Origin: Dermatophilus congolensis
GTDB lineage: Bacteria > Actinomycetota > Actinomycetes > Actinomycetales > Dermatophilaceae
NCBI GenBank assembly: GCA_030538115.1
Contig: JAUNUP010000012.1
Span: 4,885 to 68,884 of the forward strand
DNA length: 64,000 nt
Reading direction: 5' to 3'
How positions within the stretch are numbered: position 1 is the first letter of the stretch; the number at the start of each line of letters is the position of its first letter. The notes under the pieces are model-generated. The model was given only the letters and a program-made list of their open reading frames with translations, was not told the DNA's origin and searched no databases. Positions 9,605-16,987 of the stretch are shown piece after piece. The translations under genes and the position numbers were made by a program.

Positions 9605-9672
9605 TTCTGCTAGCAGAACTTAAGCGACAACAGACAGTTTAGAAACTATGTTCTCGTCGCTTAAGTTCTGCT
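9605..9672. repeat. Composite long hairpin with overlapping palindromes between convergent genes
   Basis: A perfect 17-bp inverted repeat (9612-9628 with 9656-9672; arm AGCAGAACTTAAGCGAC) encloses further pairing: AACA with TGTT and AGTTT with AAACT. The whole 61 bases can therefore fold into one long hairpin with small internal loops. A second, overlapping 14-bp palindrome, TTCTGCTAGCAGAA (9605-9618), shares the left arm. The stretch is much richer in A/T than its surroundings. It lies between the PEBP gene (+) and the ABC-F gene (-), so it could act as a bidirectional terminator, but its structure is more elaborate than the other terminators here. Confidence 0.8.
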
Positions 9673-9681
9673 GAGTGGGGG

Positions 9682-11388
9682 CTACTGCCACGTCGGAGGG
9701 ACGACTTCGATACGGCGCACATCGTGATTGCGTTCCGCTCGCTCCCGCCAACGGCGGTCGTGTGTGACCGTGACGACCGTTCCCGGGTAGTCGTCGAGCG
9801 CCGATTCGAGTTGTTCGACGAGCTCTGGCGCGAGGTGGTTGGTCGGTTCGTCGAGAAGGAGCAGATCACTCGGCACGCTCAGCGCGATCGCCAGTTCGAG
9901 ACGACGCTGTTGACCGACCGAGAGCCGGCTCACCGGCCGCACGAGATCGGTCTTGTCGAACAGCCCCAGGGCGAGGAGCGGGCGGGCCGCGTCATCGGGA
10001 TGGGCGCCGACCTTGGCTGCGAAGTGCCGCAGCACGGTGGCGCGGCTGCGCGGCGCAAGCCCCTGACGCAGCCAGTCGACCCGCACGGTCTCGTCCCTTT
10101 CGACCTGCCCCGACTCCGGCGTGAGTTCGCCTGCGAGGAGTCGCAGCAGGGTGGTCTTTCCCGCGCCGTTCGCTCCCGAGACCAGCCACCGCTCCCCCGC
10201 ACACACGGCGAGATGCTGCATCGCCAGCCGCGGTCCGGCACCGTCCGCGCCCAACCGAACGTTCTCCACTGTGACCAGCGGCGATCCGTTCTCCCGCGGG
10301 TCGGCTCCCCCGAACACCGGGTTGAACCGCAACGGATCGGGCGGTCGCGGCGCCGGATCGGCCAACAACCGCGACACTCGCTCCTTGGCGTTGCGGATGC
10401 GCGACTTCGCCCCGTGGTCGCGCCCCCGCAGCCGGAACGCACCGTGGCCGAACGCCGCCTTCTCCTGTTTGCGTGGAATCGCGTCGAGACGAAACGCGTT
10501 GGCCTCCAGCAGCTCCACATGCCTCGTGAGTTCTTCACGCCAGTTCCGGTGCGCCTCCACCGCTGCGCGTCGCTCGGTGGCGCGTGCGGTGAGGAAACCC
10601 CGATAGCCGTCGCCATAGCGACGCAGCGTGCCCTGCTCGATGGCGACGATGTCGGTGGCAAAGCGGTCGAGAAACGCCCGGTCGTGCGTCACGACGACCA
10701 TCGATCCACGGTGACGTGCGAGTTTGTCTTCCATCCACGCGATGCCCGCGTCATCGAGGTCGTTCGTGGGTTCGTCGAGAAGCAGCAACTCCGCCTCCGA
10801 GGCGAGGGTGGCCGCCAGCGCGAGCCTGGAACGTTCGCCGCCCGACAGCTCGGCCACCGGCCGGGCGCGGTCGAGGTCGCCAAGCCCGAGTTGCTGCAGC
10901 GCGGAGGCGAGGCGCACGTCGAGCGCGTACCCGTCACGGGCCTCGAACGCGTCGTTCGCGCGGGCCAATCGCGTGAGGAGTGCGGGCAGTTCCGCCTCGG
11001 TGGCCTCTGCCACCGCGTGCGAGAGCCGGGCGATGTCGGCTTCGAGAACTCGCAGGTCTCCGAGCAGGAGGTCGAGGGCCGAGCCCACGGACGTGCCCGC
11101 GGGGAAAGTGGGGTTCTGCTCGGCGTACGCCATCCCGCCCGGCAGTTCGACCCGACGCTCCCCCGCAGCCACCGGAACCACGCCCGCGAGTGCGGCCAGC
11201 AGGGTCGTCTTGCCGGATCCGTTGTCGCCGATCACCGCTAGGCGAGTGGTCGGCCCGACGATGACGTCGATCTCATGCAGCACGACACGCTCGGCGTATC
11301 GCACAGTGGCGGAGCGGAGTTCACAGATTCGGTGCGAGGGCTTCGGGGCTGTCGACGGAGCAGGGGTGGGTTGATCGTCGCGAGTCAT
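9682..11388 (-). CDS. ABC-F family ATP-binding protein
   Basis: A 568-residue soluble protein with two ABC ATPase domains and no membrane segments. It has a Walker A in each half (GDNGSGKTT and GANGAGKTT), signatures LSGGERSRL and LSVGQQRRL, and a charged linker between the domains typical of ABC-F translation factors. Such proteins bind the ribosomal E site, and some (MsrA/TlrC/VgaA-like) protect against macrolides, lincosamides or pleuromutilins. Resistance and housekeeping types cannot be separated here. The 150-base leader upstream with a possible short uORF and inverted repeat hints at inducible control. Monocistronic, convergent with the PEBP gene. Confidence 0.9.
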   Translation of the reverse strand: MTRDDQPTPAPSTAPKPSHRICELRSATVRYAERVVLHEIDVIVGPTTRLAVIGDNGSGKTTLLAALAGVVPVAAGERRVELPGGMAYAEQNPTFPAGTSVGSALDLLLGDLRVLEADIARLSHAVAEATEAELPALLTRLARANDAFEARDGYALDVRLASALQQLGLGDLDRARPVAELSGGERSRLALAATLASEAELLLLDEPTNDLDDAGIAWMEDKLARHRGSMVVVTHDRAFLDRFATDIVAIEQGTLRRYGDGYRGFLTARATERRAAVEAHRNWREELTRHVELLEANAFRLDAIPRKQEKAAFGHGAFRLRGRDHGAKSRIRNAKERVSRLLADPAPRPPDPLRFNPVFGGADPRENGSPLVTVENVRLGADGAGPRLAMQHLAVCAGERWLVSGANGAGKTTLLRLLAGELTPESGQVERDETVRVDWLRQGLAPRSRATVLRHFAAKVGAHPDDAARPLLALGLFDKTDLVRPVSRLSVGQQRRLELAIALSVPSDLLLLDEPTNHLAPELVEQLESALDDYPGTVVTVTHDRRWRERAERNHDVRRIEVVPPTWQ

Positions 11389-11443
11389 GGGTTCCTCCGC
11401 ACGGTCGGCTCTGTTGTCGTCAGGAGCTACCGCATTGTCGGGT

Positions 11444-11538
11444 TGAGACAGGTCGGCGTCGCCCGCAGCGCAGGCGCGTGAGAGTCACCGCGGAGATTCT
11501 CGACGCGGCGACCCGTCTCAGAGGAACAACGAACCCAT
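11444..11538 (-). promoter_or_regulatory. Possible uORF and attenuator stem ahead of the ABC-F gene
   Basis: On the minus strand a six-codon uORF (ATG at 11536-11538, encoding MGSLFL, stop at 11518-11520) runs straight into the left arm of an imperfect inverted repeat (GACGGGTCG at about 11509-11517 pairing with CGACCTGTC near 11445-11453, one G-U pair). A short peptide overlapping one arm of a stem is the layout of ribosome-mediated attenuators known ahead of actinobacterial ABC-F resistance genes. No clear promoter or ribosome binding site for the uORF is visible, so this is tentative. Confidence 0.35.
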
Positions 11539-11574
11539 ACCGCAAGGGTACGTGACGTCACCTTCCCGGCCGGG

Positions 11575-11679
11575 GTGCCATGGCACATGTTTCCCTGCAC
11601 CTCGCCTACCAGCAGAAGTGCCATGGCACGGGGAGAGGGGGCAACCCGGGGCACCGCGAGGAAGGGCGCGCCATGGCAC
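11575..11679. repeat. Palindrome repeat cluster A (one full 55-bp element plus a half)
   Basis: The full element spans 11575-11629: GTGCCATGGCAC, then ATGT and a C-rich spacer ending CCAGCAGAA, then a second GTGCCATGGCAC. The palindrome centres are 43 bp apart. A further half-site GCGCCATGGCAC lies at 11668-11679 followed by the same GGGGAGA as the previous copy. Confidence 0.85.
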
Positions 11680-11709
11680 GGGGAGAAGGGCGAGTGGAAC
11701 GGGCGGCGT

Positions 11710-12519
11710 TCAGCTAACGCGCAGGGCCCACATCGCTACTGCGCTCGCTGCCGCCACGTTCAGCGAGTCGACGTCGCCGGCCATCGGTATGCGCACCACG
11801 AGATCGCTGGTCGCGATGGTGCGGCGGCGCAGGCCGTCTCCCTCAGTCCCCATGACCAGCGCTAGACGCTCGGGCGGGTTCGCCGCAAGCTCGTCCAACG
11901 TCACCGCGTCGTCGGCCAGCGCGAACGACGCCACCGTGAAGCCCTCCTCGCGGAGGACGTCGATGCCGCCCGGCCACGGGTCGATCCGGGTCCACGGCAC
12001 CTGCAGCACCGTCCCCATCGACACCCGCACGCTGCGGCGATACAACGGATCCGCGCAGCGTGGCGTGATCAGCACGGCATCGACACCGAGCGCGGCAGCC
12101 GACCGGAAGACGGCCCCGATGTTGGTGTGGTCGACGATGTCCTCCAACACCACCACCCGCCGCGCGTCGGAAATCAGCGCCCGGAGGTCTGGCAGCTCAG
12201 GCCGATGCATCGCGGCAAGTACGCCCCGGTGCAGGTGAAACCCGGTCATCGCCTCGATGACGGAGTGCTCCCCCACGTACACGGGCACGCCGTCCGCCTC
12301 CAGTTCGGCCACGAGGGGGGCCAGGTCGTCGACCCAGCGCGGCGCGAACAGCACCGACCTCGGCCGGTGCCCCGCCGCCAGCGCCCGTCGAAGCACCTTC
12401 TCGCTCTCCGCCATGTACAGCCCGCCCTCGGGCTCCAAGAGCCTGCGCAGGTTGACATCGGTGAGCGAGAAGTAGTCGCGAACCCGTTCGTCAGCGGGGT
12501 CGGTGATGGCAATTGGCAC
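11710..12519 (-). CDS. TrmH-family (SpoU) RNA 2'-O-methyltransferase
   Basis: A 269-residue SPOUT-class methyltransferase that methylates a ribose 2'-OH of rRNA or tRNA using S-adenosylmethionine. The knot motifs are clear: LEDIVDHTNIGAVFRSAAALG in the middle, then VMGTEGDGL and IPMAGDVDSLNVAAASAVA at the C-terminus. The N-terminal part resembles the L30e-like substrate-binding domain. The GTG at 12517-12519 (giving MPIAITDPADERV) was chosen because related proteins begin this way. The longer frame to 12612 would run through a large intergenic hairpin. The target RNA cannot be inferred. Confidence 0.88.
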   Translation of the reverse strand: MPIAITDPADERVRDYFSLTDVNLRRLLEPEGGLYMAESEKVLRRALAAGHRPRSVLFAPRWVDDLAPLVAELEADGVPVYVGEHSVIEAMTGFHLHRGVLAAMHRPELPDLRALISDARRVVVLEDIVDHTNIGAVFRSAAALGVDAVLITPRCADPLYRRSVRVSMGTVLQVPWTRIDPWPGGIDVLREEGFTVASFALADDAVTLDELAANPPERLALVMGTEGDGLRRRTIATSDLVVRIPMAGDVDSLNVAAASAVAMWALRVS

Positions 12520-12565
12520 AACGAAAGAAGCTACCCCACCGCCCCGGACGCCCGCCTCAACGAGG

Positions 12566-12635
12566 CTGAGTGCTCCGGTGGTCGTTGAGTGCTCGAGTCG
12601 AAACAGGGGCACTCAACGACATGTGGAGCACTCAG
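12566..12635. repeat. 70-nt two-tier intergenic hairpin
   Basis: An outer 11-bp stem (12566-12576 with 12625-12635) and an inner 11-bp stem (12582-12592 with 12609-12619) are separated by a symmetric 5/5 internal loop and closed by a 16-base loop. Both tiers contain the same core, TGAGTGCTC, so each arm also holds a direct repeat. It lies between the TSUP gene and the methyltransferase gene, both on the minus strand. A terminator role is possible but there is no U-run. Confidence 0.8.
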
Positions 12636-12683
12636 GGTCGTTAGGGCGGGCCTCGTGGGAGGGGGTGCGAGGGGCGAGAGGGG

Positions 12684-13472
12684 TCAGGTGCCCAGGAGGT
12701 AGATGATCGCGAGCACGCCGACGACGACGATCACGCCACGCAGCACCAGCGGTGGGAGCCGCCTGCCCACTCCCGCGCCGAGAAATCCGCCGATGAGCGT
12801 GCCGATGCCGATGGTCAGAGCCACCATCCAGTCGACGTCGGCCGAGCGCACGGTGATGAACACCGCTGCGGCAATCGTGTTGGCGGCGAACCCCAACGCG
12901 TTCTTCACGGCGTTGAGATGCTGCAGAGGCGCGGCGAGGAGCACGTTGAGTACTCCGATGAGGATCACGCCCTGCGCCGCGCCAAAGTAGCCGCCGTAGA
13001 TGGCGGTCAGAAAGACCAGCAGCCACAACAAGACCGGGTGATGGGTGCCGTGGTACCCGCTCGACTCGTCCTGCGACGAGGCAGCGTTGCGGGCCGCGAC
13101 CCAGCGCTGCAGCTTCGGCCCGGTGACGACGAGCACCACCCCGAGCCCGACCAGCGCGGGCACGACAGCCTCGAAGACGCTCGGCGGCAGCACGAGCAGC
13201 AGGGTCGCTCCCACAGCCCCGCCCAACACCGAGGCAGGGACTAGGCGCTTCGCCCAGAAGAGCAGGCCGGTCAGCTCACGCCGATACCCGATCATCCCGC
13301 TGATGCCACCGGGCATCAGACCTACGGTGTTCGACATATTCGCCACCACCGGCGGCACGCCGAAAAAGAGAAGGGTCGGAAACGTGATGAGGGAGCCGGA
13401 GCCCACGATCGTGTTGATCGTGCCGGCCCCGACTCCCGCCATCAGAATCGCGACGAATTCGAGAAGACCCAC
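12684..13472 (-). CDS. Sulfite exporter TauE/SafE (TSUP) family permease
   Basis: A 262-residue membrane protein with about eight hydrophobic segments arranged as two homologous halves, as in the TSUP family. Family features include GAGTINTIVGSGSLITFPTLL near the N-terminus and AIYGGYFGAAQGVILIGVL in the middle of the protein. Members move sulfite, sulfoacetate or other organosulfur anions, and the substrate here is unknown. The gene starts just 3 bases beyond the stop of the SPFH gene on the same strand, so it is probably the last gene of the nfeD-SPFH-TSUP transcript. Confidence 0.88.
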   Translation of the reverse strand: MGLLEFVAILMAGVGAGTINTIVGSGSLITFPTLLFFGVPPVVANMSNTVGLMPGGISGMIGYRRELTGLLFWAKRLVPASVLGGAVGATLLLVLPPSVFEAVVPALVGLGVVLVVTGPKLQRWVAARNAASSQDESSGYHGTHHPVLLWLLVFLTAIYGGYFGAAQGVILIGVLNVLLAAPLQHLNAVKNALGFAANTIAAAVFITVRSADVDWMVALTIGIGTLIGGFLGAGVGRRLPPLVLRGVIVVVGVLAIIYLLGT

Positions 13473-13475
13473 GAG

Positions 13476-14624
13476 TTAGCGGTCGTCCCACTGTTGTTCG
13501 CGCCCGTCACCGATCTCTTGCGTCGGCGCGTCGGGCTGATTGCCCCGGCCCAACTGGGCGCGCCCCCGCGAGGTGCCCGGAGGCAGCTCGGCCTCCGCGA
13601 CCGACCGCTCGACCTCTTCACGGGCTGCCCGCAGCGCCTCGTGCGGGTCTTCGAGCGACATCTGGCCGAAGGGGTTGTCTTCAGGTACGTCGTCGCCCGC
13701 CTCCCACTGGGTCTGCCGACCAGACGGAGCCGGCGGGAACGAACCTCCACCCTGACCGAACGCGCTCGCGAAGCCGCGCAGCGCCTCGGTGAATTCGCCG
13801 GGCACGACCCACATCTTGTTCGCGTCGCCCTGGGCGATCTGCGGCAGCACCTCGAGGTACTTGTACGCGAGCAGCTCTTGGTCGGGCTTGCCACGGTGGA
13901 TCGCGTCGAAGACCTGCTGGATCGCCCGCGCCTGCCCCTGCGACTCGAGCACCTTGGCCTGCGCGGCACCCTCGGCCTTGAGGATCGCCGACTGCTTCTC
14001 ACCCTCAGCGGTGAGAATCGCCGACTGCTTGACACCCTCGGCGGTGAGGATCGCGGCGCGGCGGTCACGCTCGGCGCGCATCTGCTTCTCCATCGAGTCC
14101 TGCACCGAGGCGGGCGGGTCGATCGACTTCAGCTCGACTCGCGCGACACGGATACCCCACTTGCCGGTCGCCTCGTCGAGCACGCCACGCAGCTGGCCGT
14201 TGATCGAGTCGCGGCTGGTCAGCGTCGCTTCGAGGTCCATCGAACCGATGACGTTACGCAGCGTGGTAACGGTGAGCTGCTCGATGCCCTGGATGAAGTT
14301 CGCGATGCCGTAGATCGCCGACTTCGGGTCGATCACCGAGTAGTAGATGACCGTGTCGATGTTCACGACGAGGTTGTCGGAGGTGATCACCGGCTGCGGC
14401 GGGAACGAGACGACCTGCTCGCGAAGGTCGATACCGGCACGCACGGTGTCGACGAACGGCACCACCACGTGGATGCCACCGTCGAGGGTGCGCGAGTAGC
14501 GGCCGAGGCGCTCGATGATGAGCGAAGTCTGCTGCGGCACGATCTTGATGGCTCGCACGATGACGACGACCACCACTATGACCAGCAGTAATAGAAGAAT
14601 CAGTCCGATGTTGACGCCGCCCAT
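13476..14624 (-). CDS. SPFH/Band 7 domain membrane protein (QmcA/stomatin-like)
   Basis: A 382-residue protein. An N-terminal transmembrane segment (about residues 6-26, rich in Leu/Val/Ile) is followed by an SPFH domain (VPQQTSLIIERLGRY onward) and a helical region with alanine/glutamate repeats such as AILTAEGVKQSAILTAEGEKQ, which normally drives oligomerisation. The C-terminal 90 residues are acidic and disordered. Such proteins form membrane microdomain cages and act with NfeD partners. An NfeD gene lies 70 bases upstream, supporting that. The start ATG at 14622-14624 has GAAAGG 7 bases ahead. Confidence 0.92.
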   Translation of the reverse strand: MGGVNIGLILLLLLVIVVVVVIVRAIKIVPQQTSLIIERLGRYSRTLDGGIHVVVPFVDTVRAGIDLREQVVSFPPQPVITSDNLVVNIDTVIYYSVIDPKSAIYGIANFIQGIEQLTVTTLRNVIGSMDLEATLTSRDSINGQLRGVLDEATGKWGIRVARVELKSIDPPASVQDSMEKQMRAERDRRAAILTAEGVKQSAILTAEGEKQSAILKAEGAAQAKVLESQGQARAIQQVFDAIHRGKPDQELLAYKYLEVLPQIAQGDANKMWVVPGEFTEALRGFASAFGQGGGSFPPAPSGRQTQWEAGDDVPEDNPFGQMSLEDPHEALRAAREEVERSVAEAELPPGTSRGRAQLGRGNQPDAPTQEIGDGREQQWDDR

Positions 14625-14694
14625 GAGCGAACCTTTCGTCGGGTTTCGAGAATCGGGGTGCCGATCGGCGGCACGGCAACGAGGGGTGTGGCAC

Positions 14695-15171
14695 TCATCG
14701 TTCGTCGGGTGCCTCGTCCTGCAACGCCGGTACAGCGGTGACGAGCAGGGTGGCGCCGCTGACGCCGACCACGCGAACCACGTGTCCCGGAGCGACGGGC
14801 AAGGCTGTCGCCTCCAATCGCGCCGACCACACCTCGCCGTCGATCTTCACGCGCCCGTCATGGTCGTTGACCGTGTCGACGACCACCGCGTCCTGGCCGA
14901 AGTACGCGGACACACCTGCGGGAGTGTCAGGGGTGGAGGCGAGCATGCGGCGCTTCACCACGGGGCGGACGAGCAGCAACAGCCCGAGAGCGACGATGAC
15001 ACCGGCGGCCACTTGACCGCCCAGTGGCAGAAATATCGCGGCCACGGCAGCGGCGAGAGCGCCGCCTGCGAGCATGAGGAAAACGAGATCTGCGGTCGCC
15101 GCTTCGACTCCTGCGAGAATCAGCGCAGCTCCGAGCCACGCGGCCCACGCGTTGTTCTCCAGCCACTCCAT
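14695..15171 (-). CDS. NfeD family protein
   Basis: A 158-residue protein of the short NfeD type. It has about three N-terminal membrane segments (residues 7-75: ALILAGVEAATADLVFLML, then an alanine-rich pair) and a C-terminal soluble OB-fold beta domain (GQDAVVVDTVNDHDGRVKIDGEVW). NfeD proteins partner SPFH proteins, and the SPFH gene follows. The ATG at 15169-15171 was preferred because AGGGGAGG lies 8 bases ahead. A GTG 24 bases upstream is also in frame but overlaps that site. Its molecular activity is unknown beyond the association. Confidence 0.88.
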   Translation of the reverse strand: MEWLENNAWAAWLGAALILAGVEAATADLVFLMLAGGALAAAVAAIFLPLGGQVAAGVIVALGLLLLVRPVVKRRMLASTPDTPAGVSAYFGQDAVVVDTVNDHDGRVKIDGEVWSARLEATALPVAPGHVVRVVGVSGATLLVTAVPALQDEAPDER

Positions 15172-15293
15172 GCCAGTCGCCTCCCCTGCGGTCACGGCCC
15201 GGGGTCAAGCGTCTGTCGACCGCGAACGTCGAATCCGACGCCGCTGAGCCGATATTCGCCTCGGCTCCCCGAAGCCGTAGTACACCCAGTATC

Positions 15294-16082
15294 TCAGGTA
15301 GTCGCCCTGCGCGCGGAGTAGCGACTCCCGTGCTGCTCGAGAACAAGGGGAAGCCCGAACGTTTCGGAGAGGTTCTCGGCCGTCAGCGCCAGCGGCAACG
15401 GACCCGCGGCGACGACGGCACCCTGCCGCAGCAGCAGCGCATCGGTGAAGCCGGTCGGGATCTCTTCCACGTGGTGGGTCACCATCACCATCGCAGGCGC
15501 CATGATGTCCTCTGCGAGCGCGTCGAGCCGCTCCAGCAGGTCTTCACGACCACCGAGGTCGAGACCACCGGCAGGCTCGTCGAGCAGCAGCAGCTCGGGG
15601 TCGCTCATGAGCGCCCGAGCGATCTGCACCCGCTTGCGCTCTCCGTCGGAGAGCTTGCCGTATTCACGCTGAGCCAGATGCTCAACCCCGAGGGCCTTAA
15701 GAAGCGATACCGCGCGGTCGGTGTCGAAACTGTCGTATTTCTCACGCCACCGGCCGACCATGCCGTACGAAGCGGTCAACACCACGTCGACGGCCTTCTC
15801 CATGCCAGGGATGCGCTCACCGATGCTCGCGCTGGCCAGGCCGATCCGCGGCCGCAACTCGAACACGTCGACCGCGCCCAACACCTCGCCGAGAACGCCG
15901 GCGATGCCAGACGTCGGATGCAGCCGCCCCGCTGCGATCTGGAGCAGCGTCGACTTACCGGCACCGTTGGGGCCGAGCACGATCCACCGCTCCCCCTCCT
16001 CGATCGACCAGTCGATGTCGCGCAGGATCGTCGTGTCGCCTCGTACAACGCCGACCCCGGCGAACTCCAGCACATCGCTCAT
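15294..16082 (-). CDS. ABC transporter ATP-binding protein (ModF/YlmA-like)
   Basis: A 262-residue ABC ATPase with Walker A GPNGAGKST near residue 39, signature LSDGERKRVQ, Walker B ELLLLDEPAGGLD and the H-loop VTHHVEEI. The signature has Asp in place of the second residue of LSGGE. No permease is encoded nearby: upstream is a divergent unknown gene and downstream is NfeD, so it may act with a distant permease or as a soluble factor. HVEEIP in the switch region is typical of YlmA/ModF-type ATPases. Substrate unknown. Confidence 0.85.
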   Translation of the reverse strand: MSDVLEFAGVGVVRGDTTILRDIDWSIEEGERWIVLGPNGAGKSTLLQIAAGRLHPTSGIAGVLGEVLGAVDVFELRPRIGLASASIGERIPGMEKAVDVVLTASYGMVGRWREKYDSFDTDRAVSLLKALGVEHLAQREYGKLSDGERKRVQIARALMSDPELLLLDEPAGGLDLGGREDLLERLDALAEDIMAPAMVMVTHHVEEIPTGFTDALLLRQGAVVAAGPLPLALTAENLSETFGLPLVLEQHGSRYSARRATT

Positions 16083-16133
16083 GGCACGACCCTATGGCAC
16101 ACCCCCCGGCGCGTGCCCTCCTAACATGAGGGA

Positions 16134-16934
16134 GTGTCGCCGCTACCGCTCTGCGTCAGGCTCTCGCTCTGGGGCACGAAAGTGCTCATCGGCGATGTCC
16201 CCTCCGCCGCCGTCGACAGGCTCGTCGTTCCAGACCCCGAAGACGTGGGCGACGTCGCCTCCGTGCGCCGCCATCTCGAGTCTTGGGCGACGTTCGGCGA
16301 GCGCGTGGTGTTGGCCGCTCTGCCCCACCCGGGCCACCTCGGCGGCATGCCACCCGGCCCGCACGACCTCATGACCGGGGCGGTCTCGGCCGGCGAATGC
16401 GTCTACGTACCAACCCTCGGCGGAGCGCTCGTGCCGGTCGACATCGGAGACGGCCCCATCTCCGGAGGTCGCTGGCCCGAAGGCGCACGGCCGGGGCCTC
16501 AGATCCGGTGGGAGGCGTTCGACTCCGAACCCATCGAGCCGTGGCGGCTCGACGTGCTCTCGGTGCGAGAGGTCTCGCGCCGCCTCGCCGAGGACTCGGC
16601 GGCCGCCATCGGCATTCTGGCCGGCACTCACAGTCCGTGGCAGTCGCGTGGCCTGCGCGCTGTCGCTGATGCGGCCTTGGGCAGCGGCGACCTGGGCATC
16701 CCCCAGGGCATCCCGCCGGCCACGATGACGCTCATCGCCGACGCAGCCGCCACCGGCCACGCCGCGCGCCTCGGGCTCACGATGCCCGACGACGGCACCT
16801 TGCAGGAGGTCGAGTTGCGCTCGATAGCCTTGCGCCGCCTCCGTCTGGTCTCAGACCAGGCCCTGGCTGCGGCAACGTGCATCGCCGCCCTGCACCTGGC
16901 CGGCATGCGAGAAGACCGCAAAGACGACTGGTGA
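16134..16934 (+). CDS. Conserved-type protein of unknown function (266 aa)
   Basis: A 266-residue soluble protein that I cannot assign to a named family. It starts at GTG 16134, 52 bases from the divergent ABC ATPase gene. Features include an early hydrophobic stretch (LCVRLSLWGTKVLIG), a Pro/Gly-rich turn PHPGHLGGMPPGPHD near 65-79, and an alanine-rich helical C-terminus. Its codon usage resembles the neighbours, and the frame is intact across the whole gene, so it is a real gene. No catalytic motif is evident. It is convergent with glgA. Confidence 0.75.
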   Translation: MSPLPLCVRLSLWGTKVLIGDVPSAAVDRLVVPDPEDVGDVASVRRHLESWATFGERVVLAALPHPGHLGGMPPGPHDLMTGAVSAGECVYVPTLGGALVPVDIGDGPISGGRWPEGARPGPQIRWEAFDSEPIEPWRLDVLSVREVSRRLAEDSAAAIGILAGTHSPWQSRGLRAVADAALGSGDLGIPQGIPPATMTLIADAAATGHAARLGLTMPDDGTLQEVELRSIALRRLRLVSDQALAAATCIAALHLAGMREDRKDDW

Positions 16935-16941
16935 CAGATCA

Positions 16942-16980
16942 GGGCCCGCCCGGACGAACCGAGCGGGCCCCACGAATCGA
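16942..16980. terminator. Shared terminator between convergent genes
   Basis: GGGCCCGC (16942-16949) pairs with GCGGGCCC (16973-16980), and there is partial pairing (CCGG/CCG) inside. It fills most of the 53 bases between the convergent unknown gene and glgA. Confidence 0.65.
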
Positions 16981-16987
16981 CAGACGA

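Larger units (their letters stand above)
11389..11709. other. Intergenic region: ABC-F leader and palindrome cluster A
   Basis: About 320 bases with no credible protein gene. The half next to the ABC-F start contains a possible uORF/attenuator (11444-11538). The other half (11575-11679) carries three copies of the GTGCCATGGCAC-type palindrome. Reading frames crossing it owe their length to the repeats. Confidence 0.75.

Noticed and set aside
9605..9672. Integron attC or dif site
   Set aside because: The sequence lacks the core sites of attC and does not resemble dif; it is recorded as an unexplained hairpin instead.
9724..11241. 505-residue open frame antisense to the ABC-F gene
   Set aside because: It lies wholly within a well-supported gene, is Arg/Glu/His-rich and has no family features. 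Long antisense frames are normal in DNA of this GC content.
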